This document shows, one piece after another, positions 34,625-44,020 of a DNA stretch of 48,183 bases. Source of the DNA: Nitrospira sp. CG24D (GTDB lineage: Bacteria; Nitrospirota; Nitrospiria; Nitrospirales; Nitrospiraceae); assembly GCA_002869855.2 (NCBI GenBank), contig NEWQ02000032.1, forward strand, positions 1 through 48,183, read 5' to 3'. Each line of letters opens with the position of its first letter. Positions within the stretch are counted from its first letter, which is position 1. Both the position numbers and the translations under genes were made by a program. Under the pieces are notes generated by a model. That model was not told where the DNA came from. It searched no databases and worked only from the letters and a program-made list of their open reading frames with translations.

Positions 34625-36763
34625 TCACCGATATTCGTAACGGTACAGCCCGTATTCAGGAGTCACTTCCGACTTCACATTCGTTAACACCACACCCATG
34701 ATGTTCGCCTGCGCATGATCCAGCAGGAACTTGGCGCGCTTCAGTGCATTACGTCCGATTCTCCCGACTTGATAGACGAGAATCGTCCCATCGACCTGCG
34801 AGCTGAACGCCACTGCATCGGTCACCGGCAGAATCGGAGGCGTATCAAACAACACCATGTCATAGTCCTGCTGCATTTCATCGACCAGAGTCTTGATCTT
34901 GTTCAGATTGAGAAATTCATTCGGATTGCCTGACTCAGATCCGCTCGTCAAAACATGCAGATTATCCAGCCCTGGCGTATTCATCATTCGATCTGCGCCG
35001 ATCGGCCCCAACATCAAATCCGACGCCGACCGCACATAAGATCGCCAGGACGTCGTGCCGATCAAGGCATCGACCAAGCCCGGCTCACGATCCAAACCCA
35101 ACCGCTGATGCACAATAGGCTTCCGGAGGTCGGCATCCACCAGAAGGACCCGCTGCCCCTCTTGCGCCATGGTAATCGCCAGATTGATGACCGACGTGCT
35201 CTTTCCTTCGCCAAGCCCGGCGCTGGTAAAGAGAATGGACTTCACTTTTCGATCCATGCTGGCAAATTGAATATTCGTGCGCAATGACCGGAGACTCTCC
35301 GACAGCACCGACTTCGGATCGACCAGGCAAATCAATCGAGACATACTTTCCACTGTCGCAGGCGGAGTCGCAGCAGGTAGCGCCGCCTTGGCCTGCTCCA
35401 CCAATTCCCGATGATCGAACTGCGGAATAATTCCCAGAACGGGAACCTTAAGAAATTCCTCCACCCCTTCGATCGTCCCGATTGAGGTATCGAACGATTC
35501 CCGTGCAAACGCCAGAACCACTCCCATGAATAGTCCCATCAGCGAGCTAACCATGATATTCAACAGCATATTGGAGGCGTTCACTGCCGCCATGGGGGTA
35601 ATGGCCGGGGCGATAATGGTTACTTCCTCGATCTGTCCCGCGCTCTTGATCAACAGCTCCTGATGTTTGACTTTCAGCGATTCGAGGAGATCCGCGTTGA
35701 CTTTCACGTCGCGCTCCAGCCGGCTCATCTGAATGGCTGCTTTGGGAAATGCCATGTACCGTTCCCGATACAGACGAATCTGCTGGCCCAGAGCAATGCC
35801 TCGCTCATCCAGAGTCTTTTGCTTCGAACGTAACTCCCGCACCATTTCAGCCTTCACACCCGCAATCTTCTGCGAGATCTCCTTCACCACCGGATGGCTC
35901 TCCGTATAGTTGATCAGCAAGGCCGTTCGCTCCTGCCCGAGATCCAGGAGGCGCTGATTGAGCGCCGTCAATTGAGCGTACTGCTCTTCGGTAAAAATGC
36001 GAATATTGTCCTGCTCCAGTGTGCCGTCATTCCGGCTCAAGACCGCGATCTGACGTTCCGCTTCCCCCCGGTTGCGCAACACGGTATTGTGCTGTTCTTC
36101 CAGCTTCGTGAAGGTCTCGAGCGCGGCCTTTGCTTCGTCGGTGAGAAAGACCTGCCCTTCCCGCTCCTTGAAGCCTCGTAACGCCTCCTCAGCCCCAGCC
36201 AGTTGTCCCTCCAGCTCCCGGAGCTGGTCCTCTACAAATCGTCGAGACTCTGTGACCAACCGGTTTCTTGCCGCGATATTTTCCTGGCGATAAGACTCAG
36301 CGACGAGATTGGCCATCTGTTCGGCCATGCGCGCCTCGCCCGCCGTGGCAGTGATCCTGATAATGTTCGTATCGCCTTCCCGCTGCGTTTTAATTTGCTG
36401 GCCAAAGTTGTAAATCAGATTCAAGTGTTCGGCTGACCGCTTCTGCTCCGGAGTCAGGTCCGGCTGCACAACGCCCAACTCCACAGCCACCCGCTCCATG
36501 ACGGGGAAACTGCGGATAAACTCGGACTGCGTAATCAGGTCATTCGCATTGGAGAAGGACATCGACTCCAACAGCTGTTGCACCACTGTCGTCGACCGAT
36601 CAAATTTCACACGCGCCGAGGCTTCATAGACAGGCGGCGGTTGCAGCAGCTGGGAGAAAATGACCGTAAATCCTACGACCAGCGCGGCCGCAAGCATGAT
36701 GAGGTACTTGCGCTTTTTAATGATCAGCCAGTAATCGATTACATTCAGCTCATATTGTGCCAT
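34625..36763 (-). CDS. Wzc-like chain-length regulator / BY-kinase (tyrosine autokinase)
   Basis: 712 aa. A Wzz domain lies between TM1 (about 20-38) and TM2 (about 398-420). The periplasmic part holds long coiled coils (about 160-380) and the GNVR-type YMAFPKAAIQMSRLERDVKV. The cytoplasmic BY-kinase has Walker A AGLGEGKST (515-523), Walker A' LLVDADLRKP (540-549) and Walker B VLFDTPP (637-643). The tyrosine cluster is very short: only four Tyr at the end (YGLYRYEYR). Autophosphorylation there normally controls polymer length with Wza and Wzy. No Wzb phosphatase gene is seen in the window. Confidence 0.95.
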   Translation of the reverse strand: MAQYELNVIDYWLIIKKRKYLIMLAAALVVGFTVIFSQLLQPPPVYEASARVKFDRSTTVVQQLLESMSFSNANDLITQSEFIRSFPVMERVAVELGVVQPDLTPEQKRSAEHLNLIYNFGQQIKTQREGDTNIIRITATAGEARMAEQMANLVAESYRQENIAARNRLVTESRRFVEDQLRELEGQLAGAEEALRGFKEREGQVFLTDEAKAALETFTKLEEQHNTVLRNRGEAERQIAVLSRNDGTLEQDNIRIFTEEQYAQLTALNQRLLDLGQERTALLINYTESHPVVKEISQKIAGVKAEMVRELRSKQKTLDERGIALGQQIRLYRERYMAFPKAAIQMSRLERDVKVNADLLESLKVKHQELLIKSAGQIEEVTIIAPAITPMAAVNASNMLLNIMVSSLMGLFMGVVLAFARESFDTSIGTIEGVEEFLKVPVLGIIPQFDHRELVEQAKAALPAATPPATVESMSRLICLVDPKSVLSESLRSLRTNIQFASMDRKVKSILFTSAGLGEGKSTSVINLAITMAQEGQRVLLVDADLRKPIVHQRLGLDREPGLVDALIGTTSWRSYVRSASDLMLGPIGADRMMNTPGLDNLHVLTSGSESGNPNEFLNLNKIKTLVDEMQQDYDMVLFDTPPILPVTDAVAFSSQVDGTILVYQVGRIGRNALKRAKFLLDHAQANIMGVVLTNVKSEVTPEYGLYRYEYR

Positions 36764-36781
36764 CGGACCGTCGTCTCCTTG

Positions 36782-37579
36782 CTATCGTATCGTGGCTGTG
36801 GGGAAGAAGGCCGGAATCAGGAACGCCGGATAGAATGGGGCAATCGCCATTTGCACGATCGGCATAATCTTCTTGGCGGCTTCCGAGGCATCCCCCAAGT
36901 GTTCTCGCGGAACGAAAATCACGTCATTTTCTTCAAGCCCGACGTTTCTCGACAGATCGCCATACGTAAAGGTTCTGGCCAAGTCTGCCGTTACGATGTA
37001 GGGACGATCCAGCGATCCACGTACAATGCGAATTTCTTCCAGCAACGCCGATTCGTTATAGTTCTCCACTGCCGCCAGTGCCTGTAGCACCGTCATGTTC
37101 CTCGCCATCGGCACAGCTCCGGGCTTCCGGACATCGCCGAAGACAAACACGCGTTTAATTTTGAGCGATTTCTTTTTGAGCACAACCTGGACTCTGGGAT
37201 TCCGCATATACGGAATGACCTGTTCTTGGATACGCCCCTCGGCTTGCTGAGCCGTCAACCCGCTGACCATCACCTCCAAGAAGGACGCTCCGATCACTCC
37301 ATTTTCGCGAACGACACTGGTAAATTTCTCTTCTCCCGCGCCGCGGCGAATAACGATGTCCAGGATGTCACCAGGCTCAATCGGCGTTTCCGCCGTCGGC
37401 ACGGCCTCATCCGCGTAGACATCGCCCTTCGGCATCGGGGGCAACGGTTGCGCCGCAGGACTAATAGCTGAAGGCGGCAGAGAGGATTGTCCGGGATTCC
37501 GGCAACCCGGCAATATCTGAAGTCCTACCGCAAGAGCGAGAAGACTCCATCCGATCGATGTCTGCATGCGAATGCTCAT
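36782..37579 (-). CDS. Wza-like polysaccharide export lipoprotein (OPX)
   Basis: 265 aa, shorter than E. coli Wza. The signal has a lipobox ending LPGC, so Cys26 is the lipid-modified residue. The Poly_export domain begins IEPGDILDIVIRRGAGEEK (about 67-85). An SLBB domain has RVFVFGDVRKPGAVPMARNM (about 143-162). The last ~25 residues are hydrophobic (MAIAPFYPAFLIPAFF). GGAGG lies before the ATG. It forms the outer-membrane exit for the polymer with the Wzc partner 18 nt downstream. Confidence 0.93.
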   Translation of the reverse strand: MSIRMQTSIGWSLLALAVGLQILPGCRNPGQSSLPPSAISPAAQPLPPMPKGDVYADEAVPTAETPIEPGDILDIVIRRGAGEEKFTSVVRENGVIGASFLEVMVSGLTAQQAEGRIQEQVIPYMRNPRVQVVLKKKSLKIKRVFVFGDVRKPGAVPMARNMTVLQALAAVENYNESALLEEIRIVRGSLDRPYIVTADLARTFTYGDLSRNVGLEENDVIFVPREHLGDASEAAKKIMPIVQMAIAPFYPAFLIPAFFPTATIR

Positions 37580-37597
37580 GGCCCCTCCTGATTCCTC

Positions 37598-38617
37598 CTA
37601 CGCAGCACGCGTCTCCGGTAACACTTCGACAATATGTATGGATGTTTCCCGACAGAGATCCACGACCGCTGTTTCCCCAATCGTCTGCCCCTCACGATTA
37701 CACTGAACGAGCAAGACCGGCCTGAGGGGATAGCGAGAATTCACCTTTGACACAATCCCGATATGACCGTCATTCAATCGAACCGATGTCCCGATCGGAT
37801 AGAGCGAGAGCTGGTCCACTAACGTCTTGATGAGACGTGGCTGAAAGACCTGTTTGTACTGGACCAGTAGCGAGCGAAGAGCCTGATGCGGAGCAACTCG
37901 CGCATGATAGGGCCGTGGGGAAATCATGGCGTCAAGCACATCGGCCAATCCGATGATTTGCGCAATTTCGGCAATCGCTCCCCCCTTCAGCCGACAGGGA
38001 TACCCACTGCCATTCCATCGTTCATGCTCTTGAGCGATCGCGGTTGCCAGCCAGTGATAAGACTCGCCCATCTCGGCCACCACACGCCGCCCTTCTTCAG
38101 GATGCGCGTGAATGCCGGACCACTCATCCGCACTCAACGAGCCGGGCTTCTCAACAATCTCTTGAGGGACCAGCCACATGCCAAGATCGTGCAGCAACCC
38201 AGCCATGGCCAGACGTTCCAGTGCCGCAGACTCATACCTGAGGCCCTGTCCGATCTTCACGCTGAGAATAGCGACATGAATGGCGTTCGAAACCTGATAG
38301 GCAGCCACATCTGTTCTCATCATGCGTAGAAGCAGGTCATCGCTCGTCGCAAGCATCTCGACGAGATCCTCGGCCAATCGGGAACACCGAGCGAAGCTCA
38401 CTGCATTGTTCGCACGAACAGCCTCTCCGAGCGCAATTATTTCCTTGTGTGCGAGCTCATACCAGTCGACACGAGCATCCGCCCCTCTAAGTGTCGACAC
38501 ATTTTCCCCAAAAGAATTCTTTGCCTCAGATAGCGGGCTTGCTAGGGTCGACCGTCGACCGGTAACACCCTCGCGAGGGTCTGGGACTTGATTACGTACT
38601 AAATCTGAAAGTCGCAT
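37598..38617 (-). CDS. HD-GYP-domain protein with degenerate metal site
   Basis: 339 aa. The fold is clear: His114, LLHDLG (HD at 143-144), AHPEEGRRVVAEM (His172), then QEHERWNGSGYP and LADVLDAM (Asp226). In active HD-GYP c-di-GMP phosphodiesterases the fourth motif is HHExxDGxGYP; here the first His is Glu197 and the Asp is Asn202. The usual Lys after HDxG is also missing. The enzyme may be weakened or act as a c-di-GMP sensor. No receiver domain; about 110 N-terminal residues are of unknown fold. It is the second gene of the polysaccharide run, so it may link c-di-GMP to production. Confidence 0.88.
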   Translation of the reverse strand: MRLSDLVRNQVPDPREGVTGRRSTLASPLSEAKNSFGENVSTLRGADARVDWYELAHKEIIALGEAVRANNAVSFARCSRLAEDLVEMLATSDDLLLRMMRTDVAAYQVSNAIHVAILSVKIGQGLRYESAALERLAMAGLLHDLGMWLVPQEIVEKPGSLSADEWSGIHAHPEEGRRVVAEMGESYHWLATAIAQEHERWNGSGYPCRLKGGAIAEIAQIIGLADVLDAMISPRPYHARVAPHQALRSLLVQYKQVFQPRLIKTLVDQLSLYPIGTSVRLNDGHIGIVSKVNSRYPLRPVLLVQCNREGQTIGETAVVDLCRETSIHIVEVLPETRAA

Positions 38618-38644
38618 GTCGACGTTCCTCGTACGCGTGACAGG

Positions 38645-38827
38645 CTAGGACGATTTGCCCGATGCCCGCCGACTATTGGCCACCAACTTCAACTCCGGCT
38701 TTTTTAACTCACGCTCTAACATCGCCCGAATAAAACCACTGGTCGTATAGCCTTGTGATTTCAAGGCATCCAGCTGTTCCTTCAGTTCAAGCGGCAGTTG
38801 AATGACAATACGAACAAGATTAGCCAT
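38645..38827 (-). CDS. Ribbon-helix-helix regulator heading the polysaccharide locus
   Basis: 60 aa. The ATG at 38825-38827 is preferred over one three codons earlier because GAGGAG is then 10 nt away instead of 1. RHH fold: strand VRIVIQLPLELKEQL, helices DALKSQGYTTSGFIRAMLERELKK, then a basic tail. Such proteins repress their own promoter through palindromic operators. A palindrome overlapping a candidate promoter is 36 bp upstream (38863-38888). The next gene (HD-GYP) starts 27 nt after its stop, so it can be the first gene of the 27-kb run. No toxin partner is adjacent. Confidence 0.8.
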   Translation of the reverse strand: MANLVRIVIQLPLELKEQLDALKSQGYTTSGFIRAMLERELKKPELKLVANSRRASGKSS

Positions 38828-38862
38828 GATGGTCATACTCCTCAGGTCATAGATTCCCCAGA

Positions 38863-38888
38863 GCATGGGATGTGTGCACATGCTATGC
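38863..38888. promoter_or_regulatory. 26-bp imperfect palindrome, candidate RHH operator
   Basis: Left arm GCATGGGATGTG and right arm CACATGCTATGC pair at 10 of 12 positions around a central TG. It lies upstream of the RHH start and overlaps the candidate -10 element (38880-38885), as expected for an autorepressor site. Confidence 0.55.
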
Positions 38889-38907
38889 CTTGCTAGCATT
38901 ATGACAA
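38880..38907 (-). promoter_or_regulatory. Candidate sigma-70 promoter of the RHH gene / polysaccharide locus
   Basis: On the minus strand TTGTCA (38902-38907) and TAGCAT (38880-38885) are 16 nt apart, 4-5 of 6 matches each to consensus. The transcript would start about 45 nt before the RHH ATG. This is pattern matching only. Confidence 0.35.
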
Positions 38908-39061
38908 TGGTGAGGAAACTCGCGGACTTATGATGGAACATCCCAGCATTGTGGACAAGAATGGACATAAACAACCATTCGTACACCATCAATGTACGGA
39001 ATTGGCGAAGACACAATCGGAATTGAGGTGAAATAACTGCGTAGGTTGAAGTTCTTATTTT

Positions 39062-41593
39062 TTAGAATTCATGCGCCTGCATCCATACGCGATGCCAGTT
39101 GCGCCACTCGCAATCCCAGGGGCATTCACGCGGTACCACTGGTTTCAAAACCATGTCGCGCATTCTTCGTATATGGATATCTGATGTCGAGAGCCGGCCT
39201 GTCACGATGATTGCCCCATCCCGATCCGTTCTGATCACTTCGCTCCCGATAGCAGAATAGGCCTCAACCACATCCAGAACAGGATGTCCGTAGGAATTAT
39301 GCCGACCGACCGAAAACACCGCGTAGCGAGGTCGAACCAATCCAATCCAGTGACGATCCAACGAACTGCGCGCTCCGTGATGGGGGACTTTGAGCACCGT
39401 CACCGGATCTTGGCCCATAGCCGCCAGACGGTGGAGTCCGTCTGTTTCTATATCAGCGGCGAACAAAATGCTCTGATGACCACAGGTCAGCTGCACGACG
39501 ACCGACTCATTGTTGAGGAATGTCCCGCTAAAACTTTTGATGGAGACCCCTTTATCATGCCCCCCGATCGGATTAAGCACCGTGAGCCGACAGGACTCAC
39601 CCCGAACAACTTCCTCCCCGCGCGTTGCGACATGGTCTTGGACTTTTCGCTCTGCCACGGCCTCGCGCAATTCTTTGAAGAGCGGCTCGGATCGCTCAAT
39701 GCCCGTGTGCCAGAACTCCCCCACTTCAAGATGACGAATCATCCAAGGAAGTCCTCCGACATGATCCTGTTGGGGATGCGTGGCAATGATATGGTCCAGC
39801 CGGCGAATCCCCTGATTTAAAAGAAATGGCGCAATGACACCACGCCCCATATCGAACCGCTCGTATCTTCTCCCACCATCGATCAACACCGTTTTTCCAT
39901 CGGGAAATTCAAGGAGGGCACTGTCTCCCTGCCCGACATCAAGAAAAGTGACGCGCCAACGATCACCGTCTGCGATCGGAATACCAGACAGGATCCATCC
40001 AGCCAGCGCCGTCGCAACAAACACAGTCCCAATGGCCCGGTCGTACCGAAACTGCATGGCACTCACTACCAGGGGCACGCCTAGATAAAATACTGCCATC
40101 CCCCAAAGAGGAGGGGCAGGCACACGCCAGTCGCCTCCCGGGAGCGTCGCACACCAGTGCAGCGCATTCACCATCCACTCCAGTAGATGCTCTTGGATAA
40201 ATGCAAGCGGAAGGTCTCCGCTAACATTCACAAGCGTCACAAATGCGGAGAGCAGCCCGAGAGGGACAAGGATGACTCCCGTAAAGGGAACGGCGACCAG
40301 ATTGGCCACCAGGCCAAGCCACGGCACCTGATTGAAATACCAGGCCACCAGCGGAGTCGTCACCAGCGTCACCGCTGCCCCCAGGACAACCGCCTCTCGA
40401 ACATGACGGCCCCAGACTTTCCACTTCGTGCCGGCTTGCTTATCAGGAACCTCCTGGCAAGACGGAGAGGACACAACCCAGATGATTGCCAGCACTGATA
40501 GAAACGACAGTTGAAAAGAGATGTCTCCGATCGCACGCGGATCGTGTAGAAGAATCACGAACGCCGCCCCAGCCAGGGCATGCAGAAGATGGCGTTCCGA
40601 GCCGATCCAAATAGTAGCAAGCCCCAGGCAAATCATGACCCAGGCCCGCATGGTAGCGAGTTCAGCGCCGGCAAGGAGCGCGTAGAACGTCACAACCATC
40701 CAGGTGCAGAGGATCGCCACACGAGTCGGCGTCACGAATCTAGACATTCCCAAGAGCGTCAAGGCTGGCAGAAAGGTGAGACCTCGACGGACCGCGCCAA
40801 ACACCACGACCGCGATCAGGCCTAAATGCGATCCCGAGATTGAAAGCAGATGGATGGTTCCCGTGGTCATGAACCATTCTTGCAGATCCTCCTCGACATA
40901 CCCCCGCTCTCCGATCACGATCCCCAGAAAAAGACCGCGGGCCGGCTGGGCTAACGATTGGATGGCTTTCCCTCGAATGACACCTCGCCAACGATCAATG
41001 TGGCCCCACCCCCTCCACCACCAGTTCGACTCACGTGCCGACGGAAGCAGGTGAACAGCTTGAGGCCCTGTCACGGTCCCCACGGCCTCAATGCCTTGCC
41101 GCTCGACATAGGACGCATAGTCGAATCCTCTGGGGTTGAGAGATCCCGTCGGAACACGCAAACCCGCTCGAAACACAATCTGATCGCCCGCCCATACGGC
41201 ATCGCCGGGATCTCGCCACGTCAGCTTAATCCTGCGCGTGAGTGATCCTTCGTCAGAGCTTGAGGTGATTTCAACCACCATCGTCAGACGAGATGGCGCA
41301 TGCTGGACGAGACCGACAACTCGCCCCGTATACTCCAAACTGGATCCTGACGAGAGGTCATCGCGGGCGTGGCCAGAGATCGGCGGCGTCACCCCTGTCC
41401 AATAGATCACTCCCAGACAAAAAGCCGCACACCACATGCAGCTTTTCGGCTGCTTGATGACTCCAGCTCGTTCAATCGCCGAGAGGATCAATAAGAATAC
41501 AAGTAAAATAAAGAGCAGGGCGACGGGAAAGAATGGAAGGAACGAACCGGCCACAAGCCCGGTCAGGAAGGCGGCACAAAGGGATGGCAGCAT
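39062..41593 (-). CDS. comEC: ComEC/Rec2-family DNA uptake channel
   Basis: 843 aa from the ATG at 41591-41593 (AGGGAAGG upstream). An N-terminal membrane part and DUF4131-like soluble region (about 60-200, with GSLNPRGFDYASYVERQGI) come first. The competence membrane domain contains HLLSISGSHLGLIAVVV and FQLSFLSVLAIIW. The C-terminal metallo-beta-lactamase-like domain has FLDVGQGDSALLEFPDGKT, THPQQDHVGGLPW and LKVPHHGARSS. It forms the inner-membrane channel for single-stranded DNA in natural transformation. The metal loop HPQQDH lacks the second His seen in many hydrolases, which is common in ComEC. Gene order suggests co-transcription with glmM 26 nt upstream. Confidence 0.93.
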   Translation of the reverse strand: MLPSLCAAFLTGLVAGSFLPFFPVALLFILLVFLLILSAIERAGVIKQPKSCMWCAAFCLGVIYWTGVTPPISGHARDDLSSGSSLEYTGRVVGLVQHAPSRLTMVVEITSSSDEGSLTRRIKLTWRDPGDAVWAGDQIVFRAGLRVPTGSLNPRGFDYASYVERQGIEAVGTVTGPQAVHLLPSARESNWWWRGWGHIDRWRGVIRGKAIQSLAQPARGLFLGIVIGERGYVEEDLQEWFMTTGTIHLLSISGSHLGLIAVVVFGAVRRGLTFLPALTLLGMSRFVTPTRVAILCTWMVVTFYALLAGAELATMRAWVMICLGLATIWIGSERHLLHALAGAAFVILLHDPRAIGDISFQLSFLSVLAIIWVVSSPSCQEVPDKQAGTKWKVWGRHVREAVVLGAAVTLVTTPLVAWYFNQVPWLGLVANLVAVPFTGVILVPLGLLSAFVTLVNVSGDLPLAFIQEHLLEWMVNALHWCATLPGGDWRVPAPPLWGMAVFYLGVPLVVSAMQFRYDRAIGTVFVATALAGWILSGIPIADGDRWRVTFLDVGQGDSALLEFPDGKTVLIDGGRRYERFDMGRGVIAPFLLNQGIRRLDHIIATHPQQDHVGGLPWMIRHLEVGEFWHTGIERSEPLFKELREAVAERKVQDHVATRGEEVVRGESCRLTVLNPIGGHDKGVSIKSFSGTFLNNESVVVQLTCGHQSILFAADIETDGLHRLAAMGQDPVTVLKVPHHGARSSLDRHWIGLVRPRYAVFSVGRHNSYGHPVLDVVEAYSAIGSEVIRTDRDGAIIVTGRLSTSDIHIRRMRDMVLKPVVPRECPWDCEWRNWHRVWMQAHEF

Positions 41594-41619
41594 GAGCCTT
41601 CCCTGCAAAGGAACTGCTA

Positions 41620-42969
41620 CTACGTGAGGTGCGTACGCACAAGGCGCGCGAGATCTTCTGCCACTTCTTTAATCACACTATCTTGCTCACCTTCGACCAT
41701 AATCCGAAGAAGCGGCTCCGTCCCGGAATAGCGGACCAGGACACGACCGCTCCCATTCAACCGACGTTCACTCTCACGAATCGCCCGGTCAATATCCGGC
41801 ACTGACTCCAATTTTGGTTTTTGCTTTACCTTAATATTGAGGAGAATTTGCGGAACGGCGGACATCGCCTGAGCCAATTCGGAAAGCGGCTTTCCCGTCC
41901 GCTTCATCAATGAAATCATTTGGAGCGCGGAGATCAGACCATCGCCCGTCGTATTATGGTCCAGGAAGATGAAATGCCCGGATTGCTCGCCGCCGAAGTT
42001 GTAGCCTTCAGCGAGCATCCGTTCGAGGAGATAGCGATCACCCACGGGAGTCCGAAGCAACTTGACGCCCGCTTTGGCCATACACAGTTCGAGCCCGAAG
42101 TTGCTCATGACCGTCCCGACCAGAGTTTGCTTGGCCAAGAGCCCATTCTGATGCAGGTCGAGTCCCAATGCCGCCATAACATGGTCGCCGTCAACAATGG
42201 TCCCCTGCTCGCACACAAAGATGGCTCGATCGGCGTCCCCATCAAGTGCGATCCCGATGTCCGCCCTATGACGGCGCACGGCCTCCTGCAGTTGCTCCGG
42301 ATGCACCGCCCCGCATCCGGCATTGATATTCATGCCGTTGGGTTCGCACCCGATCACCTCGACCTTCGCACCGAGCTCTCGTAAGACCTTTGGCGCCAAC
42401 TTGTAGGCCGCTCCGTTGGCGCAATCTACCACTAACTTGATTCCCTGAAAGTCCAGCTCGCGCGGCAAGGAGCGCTTGGCGAATTCAATGTAGCGCCCTT
42501 CCGCATCATCGATACGAAACGCCTTTCCGATTAAATCCGCGGTGGGGCGCAGATGACTGATCTCGTTTGACACGATCAAGTCCTCAATGCGGGCTTCCAT
42601 TTCGTCCGGCAATTTAAAGCCATCATTCGAAAAGAACTTAATACCGTTGTCTTGATACGCATTGTGAGACGCCGATATCACGACCCCCGCATCTGCACGC
42701 AGGCTCCTGGTCAAAAACGCAATGGCCGGCGTCGGCATCGGTCCCACCAACAGCACATCCACACCCATCGAACAAATCCCGGCCGTGAGCGCGGATTCCA
42801 GCATGTAACCAGATATGCGCGTATCCTTCCCGATCACGATCTGATGGCGCCCTGCGCGACGCATAAACAAATGTGCGGCCGCACGCCCGAGTTGCATCGC
42901 CATTTCGCTCGTCATGGGTTCCAGATTGGCAACCCCGCGAATCCCATCAGTTCCAAATAGTTTACGCAT
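41620..42969 (-). CDS. glmM: Phosphoglucosamine mutase
   Basis: 449 aa, normal length. The ATG at 42967-42969 has AGGAAG upstream and overlaps the folP stop by 8 nt. It begins [14 protein letters not shown]. The phosphoserine loop is [18 protein letters not shown] with Ser101, the metal loop [12 protein letters not shown], the sugar-binding loop [10 protein letters not shown] and the phosphate-binding loop [15 protein letters not shown]. It interconverts glucosamine-6-P and glucosamine-1-P for UDP-GlcNAc, which feeds peptidoglycan and the WecA step of the polysaccharide. Confidence 0.97.
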   Translation of the reverse strand: MRKLFGTDGIRGVANLEPMTSEMAMQLGRAAAHLFMRRAGRHQIVIGKDTRISGYMLESALTAGICSMGVDVLLVGPMPTPAIAFLTRSLRADAGVVISASHNAYQDNGIKFFSNDGFKLPDEMEARIEDLIVSNEISHLRPTADLIGKAFRIDDAEGRYIEFAKRSLPRELDFQGIKLVVDCANGAAYKLAPKVLRELGAKVEVIGCEPNGMNINAGCGAVHPEQLQEAVRRHRADIGIALDGDADRAIFVCEQGTIVDGDHVMAALGLDLHQNGLLAKQTLVGTVMSNFGLELCMAKAGVKLLRTPVGDRYLLERMLAEGYNFGGEQSGHFIFLDHNTTGDGLISALQMISLMKRTGKPLSELAQAMSAVPQILLNIKVKQKPKLESVPDIDRAIRESERRLNGSGRVLVRYSGTEPLLRIMVEGEQDSVIKEVAEDLARLVRTHLT

Positions 42970-43834
42970 AATCTTCCTGTTTCGAAGTACGAGACGCCGC
43001 ATGGACCGCTGCGGCAACCATCACGACATCCTTCATGCTTGCCACATCATGCACACGAATGATCGCGGCCCCACGATCCACCGCCAGGGCGACTGCCGCA
43101 GCCGTCCCCCATTCCCGATCCTGCACTGGACGATCGAGAATTTTTCCCAGAAATGCTTTCCGAGAGAGCCCCGCCAACATGGGACAGTCCAATTGGTCGA
43201 ATGAGGACAAGTGGCTCAACAGTTCCAAGTTATGTACCAGCAGCTTACCAAAACCAAACCCCGGATCAAGCACGATCTGGCTTTTCGCAATCCCGGCGCG
43301 TTCCGCGGCGGCGATTCGTTCTACAAAAAACATACGTACATCTTCTAGTACGTTATCATACCTAGGATTCGCCTGCATGGTCATCGGCATGCCCTGCATA
43401 TGCATCATCACAACTCCGGCACCATACTGCGCCACCACGGCTGCCATGTCAGGATCGAAGCGCATGGCCGTTACGTCGTTGATGATTGAGGCGCCCGCAT
43501 TGAGTGCTTCCCGAGCCACCCGGGACTTCATCGTATCCACAGAAATCGGCACGGCAGTCTGCTTCACCACCTCAAGTAAGACTGGCAGCAAGCGATCCAT
43601 TTCCTCCTGCTCGCCGACCGGCGTTGCTCCAGGCCTCGTCGATTCTGCGCCCAGGTCGAGAATATCGGCGCCCTGTGCGACGAGTGCCATAGCCCGTTCG
43701 ACAGCCTGATCAACTATCACATAGCGCCCTCCGTCAGAAAATGAATCCGGAGTGACGTTCACAATACCCATCATGAGGGGACAGTCCCGGATTGGAATCG
43801 GCCGTCCCTTGGCAAACACGGTATAGCTTTTCAC
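42962..43834 (-). CDS. folP: Dihydropteroate synthase
   Basis: 290 aa from a GTG at 43832-43834 with GGAGG six bases upstream, which decides it over a GTG ten codons earlier. Motifs: [18 protein letters not shown] (21-38), [14 protein letters not shown] (58-71), [35 protein letters not shown] and the terminal IIRVHDV. It joins p-aminobenzoate to the pterin pyrophosphate in folate synthesis and is the target of sulfonamides. The order ftsH-folP-glmM is common in bacteria. Confidence 0.97.
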   Translation of the reverse strand: MKSYTVFAKGRPIPIRDCPLMMGIVNVTPDSFSDGGRYVIVDQAVERAMALVAQGADILDLGAESTRPGATPVGEQEEMDRLLPVLLEVVKQTAVPISVDTMKSRVAREALNAGASIINDVTAMRFDPDMAAVVAQYGAGVVMMHMQGMPMTMQANPRYDNVLEDVRMFFVERIAAAERAGIAKSQIVLDPGFGFGKLLVHNLELLSHLSSFDQLDCPMLAGLSRKAFLGKILDRPVQDREWGTAAAVALAVDRGAAIIRVHDVASMKDVVMVAAAVHAASRTSKQEDYA

Positions 43835-43970
43835 CAAGGTCCTCCGCACATACGTCGACCTCACAACGCTAAGCCCTGATAGACATCAGAAGACCAGCGC
43901 TCTGACTACAATAACAACCAATAGACCGCGACCTGTCGGCGCATCTATCGGCGTCTATAAAGTGACTGAT

Positions 43971-44004
43971 GCCGCGCTTCCGGTGCCCAAACTGGAAGCG
44001 CGGC
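43971..44004 (-). terminator. Perfect 11-bp hairpin after ftsH
   Basis: GCCGCGCTTCC (43971-43981) and GGAAGCGCGGC (43994-44004) pair perfectly around a 12-nt loop, 17 nt after the ftsH stop. No long U tract follows, so it could be an attenuating or stabilising hairpin rather than a strict intrinsic terminator. Confidence 0.55.
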
Positions 44005-44020
44005 AGAGCTTTGAAGCAGA

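Noticed and set aside
11984..38827. Genomic island or prophage boundary around the polysaccharide locus
   Set aside because: No integrase, tRNA, phage gene or direct repeat was found at either side; only the 128-bp repeat element marks one end.
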